DNA of 64,000 nt from Flammulina velutipes (taxonomy: Eukaryota; Basidiomycota; Agaricomycetes; Agaricales; Physalacriaceae). The notes under the pieces were generated by a model that was not told where the DNA came from, searched no databases, and worked only from the letters and a program-made list of their open reading frames with translations. Shown here piece after piece: positions 47,965-59,182 of the stretch; position 1 is the first letter of the stretch, and the number at the start of each line of letters is the position of its first letter. The stretch spans positions 2,790,001 to 2,854,000 of the forward strand of contig CM022370.1 in the NCBI GenBank assembly GCA_011800155.1, written 5' to 3'. Position numbers and translations under genes: made by a program.

Positions 47965-50640
47965 TTAACCCCGCCGAGGTTGAGATTGGCGAGTTTCCAT
48001 ACGTGGCCCTTTGGCGTGCTTGGAGTTTCGACGGGACACTACGCCTGACAAAGGTACCTTGAGCATCAACTTCGCTCGCTTCTCTGGAACCTCGGTGTCC
48101 TGAGGGAGACTATGCTTCGATGACGAGGAGTCGAACAGCGGGAACACTTGAGGCTGCGAGCTCGAGAGTGGAGGTGATGGTAGATGATGGTTTGAGGTCC
48201 TCGCTCCGTTGCTCCCACTTTCCTCCTGTCCTCCTGGCGCTCGTTCCTCCTCGATGTTTTCCTTCTCTGCCCTCGCCTTCTCTGCCTCGTTAGCCTTCTC
48301 TGCTTCCCTAGCCAACTTTGACCTCTGCCTCGCAGTCTGAACTGGTGGCGGCTCCGTCGGCACTTGATCGTTCCCTGTCTCCGTCTCCACTTGCTTATCC
48401 CTTGCTGTCTTCTTCATCTCCGTCCCATCCGTGACTTCTAGCGCTTCGTGTGTTGCACTCATCATCAGCTCCTCCTCCGCAATCCGTTCCTGCTCCTCTG
48501 CCTGTAACCTCTTTCTCTCCTCCTCAACCTCACGTTCGAAAGGCTCGATGTCTTCCGCGAGCAATATACTCATAGCACAAGGGTCATCATCAGGTACCTT
48601 GGGGTTCCCAGCATACGCTGTAGAGTATCCATACCCATCTTCATTATGCGACCAAGGAATCTCGTCCAGCCGTACCATCTTCCCTTCACTGGTCGAGCTG
48701 TTCTCGTCGTGCACCCATGCAAAACGGCCGTTTTTCAACAAGACAGCAAGATGGCGTTTGGCATCCATTCGATAGAGACGTCTTCTCTTGGCAGGCTTCC
48801 TCGAGGACATCCAAATGATACCGCCGTAATATAGCACCGGGTTCTTGCGCTTCGTATTTGGGAACACACGCTGGAAATCTACGAATGAGACCTTCGTGGG
48901 CTTGTCTATATCGGTGTCGCCAGGTTCATCTACGTCTTCGTCTTCGTCTGGTGCGGGGGTGTTCTCCTCCGGAGCAGGCATGCAATCATCTGACTCTGGC
49001 ATGGCTAATGGCAGCCTGGCTGAAAAGATGTTTTCGTCGCTGGCATTGAGTATAGGATTATACGACTGAATCTTCTTGTCGACTGCGGTGGTCCCTAGGA
49101 ATATTTCGAATTTCCTTGATATGATGTAAGTAGAATATTTCGAATAACGAAAAGACGTACGATTTCCAGAAAGACGCTAAGCGGTCCCTAACCTGCTTGT
49201 CGTCATGCTCAAATAGTCGGAGAACAAGATAGAAAAGTCGGCGTCGGCGTGGATTCATGGAGAAATCCCGTTCAGCATCAAGCGCTGAATGGAGCTTGAA
49301 ATCCTTAAGTGAACAATACACTTTCACAGCGCCGTATAAACTCACAACAACTGCTGCGTACGCCGCCATTCTTGGTTGAAATTCCGTAAAGCCACTTTTT
49401 AGAAATATGGGCCGCTTTGTCCTATGTGGTCCCGGTGGTTTGATACCGTTTCCACAGTAGATGGTGCAGGCAGCCTATGAATTGCTGTCAGAGCACAAAT
49501 AGAGAGGTAGATGTACATACCTTTACCCATTCAGGGCCTTGGCCGACGCCCGCTAATCCAGTTGGATCAGAAGGGTCCGCTTGGGCTAATTCTGTATCAT
49601 AGAGTAGGGCGAGTGCAACACGATCAACCACATCGACCCGGAATAATAGAGCATCTTGACAATACCTAAGAAACCGTTAGACTAGGCGACTGAAGGAAGT
49701 ATAGATCTACTTCTCGGGGCCTGCATCAAAAATCGGTATATCAGAATAAGCTGCTAAAAGTCGACCTGTTGTCGGCCAATTGAATCCACGATCCTCCTTT
49801 TTGTCTGGCCAGTCACTGAGAGATAACTCTGGCGCGACAATAGCGTGGAGGAATTTCTTCATCTTGTGAGTATCTTCATGACGTGCCCTAAAGAAGCCAA
49901 TCTTGGCCTATATATGCGTCAGTATTTGAAAAGAAAGAGAGAGAAAATATCATTACATGTCGAAGATATGCATCTTTGCGATCCTCGTCATCGTTCCGCT
50001 CAGCTTCATGTATCCAAGTATTGAATCGTTCGATCATCCATGGGATCTTTGTCGCCTCGGGGTCTAGAGGGCACAGTACATAATACGCGTCGAGCAGAAG
50101 AGTTTCGTCTGCCCTATTTACAGAGTTAGCCAGTTAGGAAAGCAAATATGCAACAGTACTCACGTTATATCAAAAGTCTTCTTTTGCTCCAGGGAGGCCT
50201 CGTACTGATGCGCCAGATGTTGGCCTTCAGCGTAGATATCTGGAGGTGTTAAAGTAGGATCCCCGACCATACGCTGCATAACACGGCCAGCGTCTCTCAA
50301 CATCGTCGCAATTCTGATCTGTATGTTAGTTATCATGCATACAACCATCAAACATTACTCACCTCTCTGGTTTCGTATCCTTGTCTATTCCCCAATCGGT
50401 AGGATCCATGTGGGTGTCGTCAGTGAGGGACGGTCCAACATTTGGTGCTTTCTCGGTAATAGCATTGAGGGCGTCAGTCGGGTTGACAGGAGGCAGCTCT
50501 CGCTGGCCTCCCGACACGCTATCGCGTGTCGAAGGGGAATGTTGACGACGAGAAGGGTTGTTCGCAGCAGTAGCTTGACGTTGACCAGCAGGCATTGGTG
50601 GCTGACGAGGAGCACGATACGAAAGACGAGTTGAAGCCAT
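47965..50640 (-). CDS. Transposon gene A, long protein of unknown function
   Basis: About eight exons read through as one gene: start 50640 (MASTRLSYRAPRQPPMPAG), then a disordered Pro/Gln/Arg-rich region, a helical part (ATMLRDAGRVMQRMVGD, QHLAHQYEASLEQKKTF, WMIERFNTWIHEAE), and AACTIYCGNGIKPPGPHRTK ... RPIFLKSGFTEFQPR. A conserved-looking fold follows (LVLRLFEHDDKQVRDRLASFW, FQRVFPNTKRKNPVLYYGGI). The end is a highly charged Glu/Lys coiled coil (ERKRLQAEEQERIAEEEL) and a basic tail. Stop at 47965-47967. No catalytic motif recognised. It lies wholly inside the element, on the strand opposite to the transposase, so it is probably cargo or a transposition helper. The exon at 47965-49002 is one long frame. 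Confidence 0.7.
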
Positions 50641-50829
50641 AATGGTGGTGGGGGAAAGGAAGAAAGGGTGCGGGAAGAACGACAAAACAGGCGGGCCCTT
50701 TAAGTATCCTGATCTCGACGCGTCAGTAAGCACGTGACCAATCAAAGCACATGTGATTAAAATAATTAATCGAGCGTCGAGTCAGGCATATTCTAAGTAG
50801 GACAGTATCCGTAAGTCTATGAATGCAGA

Positions 50830-53375
50830 TCAAGTAAATAAGAGAGGTAGCCATTTGCCGTCATCAGTAGAAATAATGTCCGGTTTATCAAAGGGAATAA
50901 GTATGCGCTCCGATGATGGCAGTTCGTTAAGAACCCTCGGAAGATTTGGCATGCGCCCAAAGACAAAGAAAAAGTTCTGGCAGAAACACCATACAACGGA
51001 CGCCTCCATCTCCTCGTATTCCTCAGCAGAATATCCATCCTCTCGGTCTTGGTTGATGAGGCCAGGGAGGTTTGTAATGTTCCAGTGTTTCATCACATTT
51101 CGCAAGGCAAATACGAAGGAACCTCTCTGTCTCCAGTCTGGATCAGACAACCCTGCCTGCCCGCAACCCAAGTCCACCGTGAGGAGCGATAGCTTTCCAA
51201 GAGGAAAGCAACATTGCAAAAGAATGTGTCTGTCGACCTCGTTATCCACATTAGATAGTTTTGCATCCAAGGCGATAAGATCCATGCGAAAGCCCATCTC
51301 TCCAAGTTCCCAGAGTATCTCGCGACACATCTGAATAGATGTGTCGTTCTCCATCTTGAACGTGAATGGCTGATCAAACCACTGGATCGTGGCCGACTGA
51401 GGTGACAAAGAAATAAAGCTATCGCCTTCTCGCAACTCTTGCAATACACGTCCGACTTCTGCTTGTCGTATCAGATCTCGGTTCGAAGGTTTGGAAGATG
51501 AGGAGGCGACACGACCAGTCTCGACAATCTCCGAAGGATTGAAGAGAAAACCCCGCCAGCTCTGGTACTTGAGCCGAGGCCGTTCGCAGAGTGGAGTTGC
51601 TTTGGGTGTCATAAGAGAGACATATATGCAAAGACGGAGTCGTATCCAATTGGAGAAGAAGTTGGCGCTATTCGATTCAGACTTGCTGGAAACGAAGATA
51701 GTGGGGGGAGGAAGGTAGTAGGCATCATCTTTTGACCCGTCCTTCGACCAAACCAAGGTTTCATCCTGCAGTGTACTTCTGAAAGCAGCTTGCCAGGATG
51801 GAAGAAGGCGCGAAAGAAGAAGATGACTGTCAGCGTCTGTATGAGACGCCTCAGCTTTTCCCTTCATTACAGGTTCTATAGAGGTTCGTCAGTCAAAGAA
51901 ATTATTGACATAGGAACAACATACTCTGGTTCGGGTTTTTGGGTCGACGTTGTACTCCAGAAGCAGGTGTTCTAGAAATTGAAGGTGGGGGAATTCCAGA
52001 GACTAGGCTATGCGATGCTCTAATAGAAACAGAAGAAGGGGAGAGAAGAGAGTTTGATCGGATGAACTCCAAGATGTTGCGATATTTTGCGGATTCTGCC
52101 TGACGACCATCGAAAATATGAGGGAATTGTATAGGCGCGCCAGCTATGTTTATAGAGGAAGGTGGTTTAGGAAAAGGCTTGATCGTCTGTACGATGACCT
52201 TTTCTAGCTGCTCAGCAGTTCGGACAACCCACAGGGGAATGCCCAATTTGTGCATCGCTTCAGCAATGAGGATATCAGATGTCCATCCTCCAATGACCGC
52301 TCGTGAGATGGGCATTGGCTGGTCGGGCAATGAGAGAGTCGAGTTAAAGTAGGGAAGGAGCTCCTGGATAGCGATGAGCGCGTCAAGCTCTAGAAGAGTG
52401 CGTTGAAAGAGGCGAAGGCAAAGAAATGCACGATTGCGGGTGAGGGGAATTTTGTTGAGCAGATGAATTTGAGAGCGAATGACTGAACGAAGCTGGATAG
52501 ACTGGGGCTCTGTCTTTTGGGAGAATGATGTGATGTTGGCCTTCTGAACGAGCTCGTCGGCCAATGACAAGAGCGGCTTCAAAAAGTCGTCCGAGAATTG
52601 ACCAATTCCAACTGCCGCCTGGTTTACCGAAAAGTCTTCATGACGAGGCGTTGACCAAACACACCTCCATTCACCATGCTCGACGCTTTCGCGAATAAGG
52701 ACATTGTGAATGGACCCAGGGCAAACCATTTGAGGAAGGTGGTGATGATCCTCCAAGCCAAACCGGAAGTCTCCTCGTAGCTGAACGACTTGAGCAGGCG
52801 AAAGAGGTAGGAATGGAACACGAATGTGATTGGGGGATGTGATTACAACTGGAAAGGTTGGATGGACACTGGCAACCTTAGCATCCAGGTGTGTCAAAGC
52901 TGTGGAACACTATTAGTCTTACGACTTCATAAAAAGGATTTTGCACTAACAAGCATCTGATGCACTCAAAAGACTATCCGGATCTGCTCTCAGCTCCTCC
53001 CAACGCTTTTGTCTGTATTGACGTTGCTTTTCTTTAGCCTCTCGTTTATCCTCCGGACCTCTGCGTTGGAATTTGCTTGGACTTGGAGGCGACATCTGCA
53101 AAGATCGATTGATGGTTTCAAATACAAGATTGGACACATACCTGTAACTCTCAGTGTTTGCAGGAGAGGGGCGCTGACGTCTGTTTTTGCGTAGTACAAC
53201 CTTTACGACCTTTCTTGTGTTCCTGGTATCCTCCAAAGCCGCTAGCTATCGCTGAGCGGATTCCTTTGCAATCGCAGAGGAATTTTGGTGCTGAATTCGA
53301 CGAGTGAAAAAGATAAGTCAGAATATATGGTGGTAGGAGACAGAATGTATCGGAGCTACCGGTCCGATTCATCAA
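50830..53375 (-). CDS. Transposon gene B, long conserved basidiomycete protein of unknown function
   Basis: Minus-strand gene with a possible zinc-binding start (CDCKGIRSAIASGFGG followed by YQEHKKGRKGC; join to the next exon not resolved). Then MSPPSPSKFQRRGPEDKREAK with a basic QYRQKRWEELRADP helix. Two long exons follow: 51902-52897 (TRNRAFLCLRLFQRTLLELD, GGWTSDILIAEAMHKLGI, PLWVVRTAEQL) and 50830-51867 (RMDLIALDAKLSNVDNEVDR, CQNFFFVFGRMPNLPRVL). The combination of a GIPLWVVR-type segment, LIALD and FFVFGR-P-LPR resembles a protein family I associate with many mushroom genomes, unnamed as far as I know. The introns at the two later junctions splice in phase. It starts about 120 bp from the divergent transposase, so the two probably share a promoter. 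Confidence 0.68.
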
Positions 53376-53496
53376 CTCTCAACTCTCGCCACCACCAACT
53401 GTGGCTTGCCTATATTCTTGCCCCGAATTAGAATGTGCGATTGCACATTCTGGAGCCTGCGATAGCAGCTCTACTTCCAATCTCTGATACTTAACG

Positions 53497-56400
53497 ATGC
53501 CTCATACTCATCCAGACCAGAGGCCCTGTATTCGATGTGGACAACCTGTTCGACTCGAGAATGCTCACGCAATGAGCAGACATCGTCTAGTATGCATTCC
53601 TGGCGTAGTAGATAGGTCTCCTGAATTATTAGCTCCTTATCAAAATGTAAGTTTACTTGCTTTGAGATAGACTGAAAGCTCAAAGTTCGTCTACTAGAAA
53701 CAATTTCATATAACGCATCCACCAGCAGCCTTACAGGCTGTCTATAACAATCAAATGCGCTTATCCTCACCCTCTCCTGAACCAATGCAAATATCTCAAC
53801 CCTCTCCCGAGCCAATGCGCTTATCCTCACCCTCTCCTGAACCAATGCACTCATCACAACCACCTCCACTATCTCTCAAACCTGTTCCTTTGGTCACTCC
53901 TTCTAAGCCTTCTCCTCCCAAACCAGCTGTTCGTCAATTTTTGCATCATATTCTTCCTCATCACAAACACTTTCCGCCTTCTGGAAATCCAAGGCGTGTT
54001 GATCCACCTCAGGATGGTTTTGAATACCGTCCCGGACTTCCAGAGGCACTAGCTGTCGTCCCTTACTATGTCAGTACAACTGAACCTGATCCCTTTGGTG
54101 TCTATCGACGCTACATATCATATCCACTCGACAAGCACAACCCTCGCTTTGTCCCATCTGTCCTCCCTGATGATATTATTGCGGACGACCCAGCATTCGC
54201 CAAAAATCCTTCGACATCCAAAGAAGATGATCTCGAGGCGTACGGATTGAAGAAAGAGCAGATTCCATCAACTCCTAAACATCCTTGGTATCATCCTTTT
54301 CCAAACGCTCCATTGGCCGAGTTTGTCCATTTTTGGATCTTGCATGAAAAATCTCTCCGTGATGGGACAAACATGCAACAGCTTGTTCTTTCTTGGGGAG
54401 AGAACGCCCAACAGATCGCTGCACTGCCATATCCTGTGGCATGTGCGCTTCTCGATGTACCAAGGACTCACGATGCTGCCAAAGACGCCATATTCCAGTC
54501 GGATGTCTGGTACAAGCAATCTATCACTCTGGCAATGCCTGAAGTGAAAGCCAATACTCCAGAACTGCACGCTCCTCGCCTCGAGATTCCCAATGTTCCC
54601 CACCGCCGTCTGCTTGAGGTTTTCCTTTCCCCCTTCGAGAACGAGAACTTCTGGAGTCATCAATTAGGTGGCTTCGAAGAACGTGTCTATCTTGATCCTG
54701 ACGATCCAATACGCTCTGAACGTATTTTTGGAGAGGTATACACGTCGGAGCGCTACTTGAATACCATGGATCACCTGGTGAAGGCACGATGGGCATTACA
54801 TATTCGTGGCAAGATTGTTGGATCGATGCCGTTGGACAAGGATGACTTACTGGAGATAGTAGTCGTCCCAGTGATTGTTTACAGTGATTCAACAGTACTA
54901 GCTGTCTTCGGTGGAGCGAAGCTATGGCCTGGCTATACTACAAACGGACTCCTTTCTGAATACATTCGCCTCGTTCCGAATAGCTTTTCTGTGCATCATT
55001 TTTGCTATTTTCCAGATGTTTGTCCTTTCAATTCCTACCTAAATAATATATACTCATTGGCTCCAGTTACCAACAGACCTTGTACACGAGGCGTATATGG
55101 AGGAGTTTGGTCGCCCTCCACGAAACGATGAGCTCAAGTTTCTCAAGAGAGAGCTCTTCCAAGGCATCTGGGAACTCTTGCTGAATGACCCCGAGCTTAT
55201 GTCTGCGTACATGCATGGGACGGTCCGAGAATGTGCTGACGGAGTTCGTAGGCGCTTCTTTATTAGATTTTTTGGCAAATCGGCAGACTATATGGAAAAG
55301 TGAGTTACCTACTATCATAACTTGTCGTACTCATAATCTCCAAAGGGTTCTATATGCCTGTATTCGTCAACTCGCGTTATGTCCTTGCCCCTTGTGTCTG
55401 GTCAAGAAGGATGATTTCGACAAGATGGGACAAACATCCGACATGAATGACCGCACAAACATGAGGAGGGTTGACTCTACTGCATACAAAAAACGCGTAG
55501 AATTGTCCCGAAATTTCATCTTCACCAAGGGGAAAGGCCCAGATAGCAAATTTGTCGACAATATTCTGAAGGGACGCTCAGAGACACCTAATCGAGTACG
55601 AGTTTTTATATGCTGATTCTTCTTCTTCTCATCTATCTTAGAGTGCCTTCGCCAATTTCTTTGAACAGGCAGACGTAGATGGCATCAATTTCTTTGAACT
55701 CATTCTCTCTGATGTCATGCATGAATGGGATAGCGGGGTTTGGAAAACAACCTTCACTCATCTCCTGCGACTTTTGCACAGCATTGGCCGGGATACGGTC
55801 ATCGAGTTCAATCAGAGGTTCAGGGAGGTCTTGCCTTTTGGCCGTGATGGTATTCGACGCTTCCACAACAACGTCTCAGAAATGAAGCAGTTTGCATGTC
55901 GTGACTTTGAGGATATTTGCCAGGTAAGATCATCGATAGCATGTTGTATTTCCTTCTTACACCTATCTACAGTGTGTTATATCGTGCTTCGATGGCCTGC
56001 TTCCGGATGAAGACGAGAACAATGCTGTCATGGATTTACTCTTCATCATTTCCTCCTGGGATCGTTTAGCGAAACTCCGGATTCACACTGAATCGTCTCT
56101 CCATGTTTTCGAACAGGTGACTTCCGAGCTTGGCACGCAGATGCGTCGTTTTGTGCTTGAGGTCTGTGATCACCATGACACAGTGCTACTACCCAAGGAA
56201 CTCCAAGCTCGGAATCGGCGCAAAACCAGCAGGAAGAACTCGAACGACAACTCTACTAGTGCTACATTTCATCTCAACTTTTACAAGTTTCACGCGCTTG
56301 GACATGTTCCTCAAATGATCCGGCAATCTGGGACAACAAATAATTGGAGCACTTGTTCAGTACGTCCTCCCAATATAGGGTGTTCCGTATACTTACAAAT

Positions 56401-57704
56401 ATCTAGTTTGAATATGAACATCATCGCGCGAAGGTTATCTACAAAGTCACCAGCAAGGTACGACGGCATTATGTTGCACAAATAATGACTTGGGAGAGCC
56501 GTATACGCCGGATAAAACGCATCATGGCTCGACGCCCTGGAACTGTAAGACACCCTATGCGTGCTAAGAAGGCTCGCCTCTTGGACATTGTTTCTAGTGG
56601 CGCACATTTTCAAATCTCCAAGACATCCACTGATCGTGTTTACGAGGAAAGCTTCTATCATATCCACAAGGATGATCCGGCTATCGATCCTTCTGTAAGT
56701 GCTCATTGACCTTGTGGCTTTCACTCACTCATCGTATGCTAGACTTTCCATAGTGGGCTGATATCTCAAACACTCGCTCAGCTTGGTGTTACGCCTGAGA
56801 ACGACAATAGCTCATACTCCCTTGACCAGTTGTCTGACGTCCACTTGAAAGACGGTCTAAATTTCCACCCTCTAATGCGTCTAATCTACACATCTTATGA
56901 CCGTCGGCGTATGGTCGACATTGTCAAACCTGACACAAGACCCGACATCGTTCTTCTTAGCGACGACCCAGCAAACTCAACACATCCTTACGTTTATGCC
57001 CGTGTGCTCAAAATCATACATGTCAACGCTCGACTTAAATCATCCGGTGAAGAAGCCCCTTACCAGAGAGTGTCTTTGCTCTTGGTTCGTTGGTTTCTCT
57101 TCGACGATAGGGAACAATCACAGGGCGGCTTCTACAGACGCCGTCTCTATCGACTACACTTTCCGTCGCTTGACACGTCCAATGCGCTCGGCTTCATCGA
57201 CCCGAAATATGTTATTCGTTCTGTGCATATCATCCCTCGATTCAGTAGTGGACTAAAGGATTCCGACTTTGTTGGTGATACCATTGGGAGACATGACGGC
57301 ACGTCGGATTATCGATTTTACAATGTGAACATGTTAGTACATTCTATTTTGCGGAAGCTTTGTACTCATAATAAAGCAGATTTGCTGACAGTGATTTGCT
57401 CGTGCGATTCACTGGCTTAGGTATCGGACATCGTTCACTGTATTCGGCAACTCAGATATTTCGAGATGACCTAGTCAAAGCATATGGGCAGCCAACACGA
57501 CGCAACGATAGAGATGGCGATCACGAGCCTGAGGTGAAGTTGGACGATGAGATCATGGATGAAGACGACGGAAGTAATGATAGCGAGGACAGCGAATCTG
57601 ATAGTGATGGGGGCAGTGAGGTCGAAGTTGACTCAGATGACCCGGAGCATGACTCGGACTCGGACTGGTTGGAAGACTCAGATGCCTGGACTGACGGAGA
57701 ATAG
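53497..57704 (+). CDS. Plavaka/KDZ-like transposase, full length
   Basis: Ten or so exons, all joined in phase: ATG 53497 (MPHTHPDQRPCIRCGQPVR), stop 57704. A zinc-finger-like start has CIRCG, then MSRHRLVC. A Ser/Pro repeat follows (three near-identical MRLSSPSPEP units). The catalytic domain shows PVIVYSDSTVLAVFGGAKLW and PGYTTNGLL; LKRELFQGIWELLLNDPELM; ADGVRRRFFIRFFGKSADYM; CPCPLCLVKK (CxC pair); ILSDVMHEWDSGVWKTTFTH; RFREVLPFGRDGIRRFHNNV; FACRDFEDICQCVISCFDGL; and WDRLAKLRIHTESSLHVFEQ. This run of motifs is the DUF/Plavaka-type RNase H-like transposase of basidiomycetes. The C-terminus has DLLVRFTGLGIGH and a long acidic tail. About 1,200 residues with no stop or frameshift. Confidence 0.88.
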
Positions 57705-57802
57705 AAGTTGTATTGAATACATGACTTTTTGATAGCCTTACTTTTGCCCAGCGCCACATACCACGCTCTCAGGTACGAACAAGTAGGCAGGCAAAATCCC
57801 GC

Positions 57803-57842
57803 ACGAAAGTGTCAGACACAGCCACCTACCTGACACTTTCGT
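57803..57842. repeat. Perfect 13-bp inverted repeat after the transposase
   Basis: ACGAAAGTGTCAG (57803-57815) and CTGACACTTTCGT (57830-57842) with a 14-base spacer, about 100 bp after the transposase stop. Candidate terminator or processing hairpin, or an internal recognition site. Confidence 0.75.
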
Positions 57843-57914
57843 CCCAGTTGGTAGCCGGACGGCGGTCACCTAGAATAGCCGAGCCGGGGCCTCTTTGTGG
57901 CGCTATTTACACTT

Positions 57915-58075
57915 GGGAGGTATCCATACCTTGTCATATATTTCCCCGGAGGAACTTATACCTTGTCATACCTCCCTCTGTAAGAATGTATACCCTGATA
58001 TACCTCCCCGGGATTATTCATACCTAGTTATACATTCCCGGGGCTATCTATACCTATACATACTGACTGTGAAAC
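57915..58075. repeat. Right subterminal repeats
   Basis: Four irregular units of about 30-35 bp with the pattern TATACCTxGTxATAC followed by CTCCCCGGG or TTCCCCGG (near 57923, 57957, 57988, 58017). The unit is unlike that at the left end. Confidence 0.65.
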
Positions 58076-58139
58076 AAATGTATGCGTATTTATTCATTCA
58101 TGGGGTATATAATCGACTAAATCCGTATGAATACGCTGA

Positions 58140-58164
58140 AATACATTCCAGCGTTTTTGTGATG
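58140..58164. repeat. Right terminal inverted repeat
   Basis: Ends AGCGTTTTTGTGATG; the reverse complement of the left end except for two substitutions. Immediately followed by CC, the target duplication. Confidence 0.92.
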
Positions 58165-58998
58165 CCTCTGCTTGTAGGTTCTTTGTATGCCACCATTCCT
58201 AGCGCTCTCTTACCTCATCCCCAGCGCTCGTCGGCGTCGGTCTACGTGTTAATCGTGCCAATAATGTCATCATTCGCAACATCGCCGTCTCCAAAGTCCT
58301 CGCGTCGACTGGTGACGCCGTTGGCATTCAGGAGGCAAACCAAGTTTGGGTTGACCATTTGGATCTTTCTAGTGACTTGGATCACGACAAGGATTTGTAC
58401 GTTCAACAACTTCCTTGATTTTTGCTCGGTTTTCAACATTGTCATTTATCTTCAGCTACGATGGTCTCCTGGACGTGACCCATGGATGCACGGGTATCAC
58501 GCTCTCCAACAACCACATACACGACCACTTCAAGGCTTCCCTTGTCGGTCACTCAGACAGTAACGCTGCCGAGGACACCGCCATCCGTGTCACCTACTTC
58601 AACAACTTCTTCGAGAACTTGAACTCCCGTGGCCCGTCCTTCCGTTTCGGACAAGGTCACCTCTTCAACAACATCTACAACAACGTTAGCGATGGTATCA
58701 ACACTCGTCAAGGCGCCCAACTCTTGGTCGAGAATAATGTTTTCGTTGATTCCAAGAAGGCTTTGTTCTCTACAGATGCTGGGTTCGCTGTTGCGATTGG
58801 GAATGGTGAGCCTTCCACTTTCGCTTGTATCTTCACGAGTGATACTAATTCTATTTGAAAGATTTCGGCACCTCAACGAATACCGCGGAGGCAGGTAACA
58901 TTGTTGCCGCCGACCTTGGCTACCAATACACCCTCCTTGATACGGTGAACGTGGCAGCCGACGTCAAGGCCAATGCTGGACAGACTCTCGACTTCTAA
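58165..58998 (+). pseudogene. Pectate lyase (family PL1), 3' part
   Basis: Continues the gene begun at 47118. A 9-base exon end (58165-58173) is followed by a 51-bp intron, then LVGVGLRVNRANNVIIRNIA, GIQEANQVWVDHLDLSSD, LDHDKDFYDGLLDVTHGCTG (calcium-binding aspartates), RVTYFNNFFENLNSRGPSFR (RGPxxR with catalytic and substrate arginines) and FGQGHLFNNIYNN. The last intron lies after AIGN; the end is NAGQTLDF, TAA at 58996-58998. All active-site residues of the family are present and there are no secondary stops, so decay after disruption has been slight. There is no separate start codon or signal peptide, hence the fragment should not give an exported enzyme by itself. Confidence 0.9.
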
Positions 58999-59182
58999 GC
59001 ACAACAAACAAAGGTCGAAACCAGCTGGCTGGTTTCTAGCATTCTTTACTGTTCATGCCACTGTATGGCACTGAACACCGCCCTTCGACGAGGGGAATGT
59101 GCTTTTGGGGAGTTCCCTACCCTTCAATGTGTTACAAGTTAATGTACAATTTGTTCAAGGTTTTGGTGAATTTACAACGAGA

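Larger units (their letters stand above)
47512..58164. mobile_element. Plavaka/KDZ-like DNA transposon with three genes (10,653 bp)
   Basis: Bounded by 25-bp inverted repeats that begin CATCACAAAAACGCT (left 47512-47536; right, reversed, 58140-58164), identical at 23 of 25 positions. It is flanked by a CC dinucleotide on both sides (47510-47511, 58165-58166). Contents: left subterminal 36-bp repeats, gene A (-), gene B (-), transposase (+), a 13-bp-arm hairpin and right subterminal repeats. It sits inside a pectate lyase exon. Removing the element and one CC restores the lyase frame through to a consensus 51-bp intron (58174-58224), which fixes both boundaries. The near-identical ends and undamaged transposase suggest a young, possibly active copy. 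The family name rests on the transposase; the 2-bp target duplication would suit a CACTA/CMC-like relationship. Confidence 0.9.

Noticed and set aside
47512..58164. Treating the transposon as a spliced 10.6-kb intron of the lyase
   Set aside because: The insertion lies within an exon, nine bases before the true intron donor at 58174, and fungal introns here are 45-65 bp; normal splicing over it is not expected.
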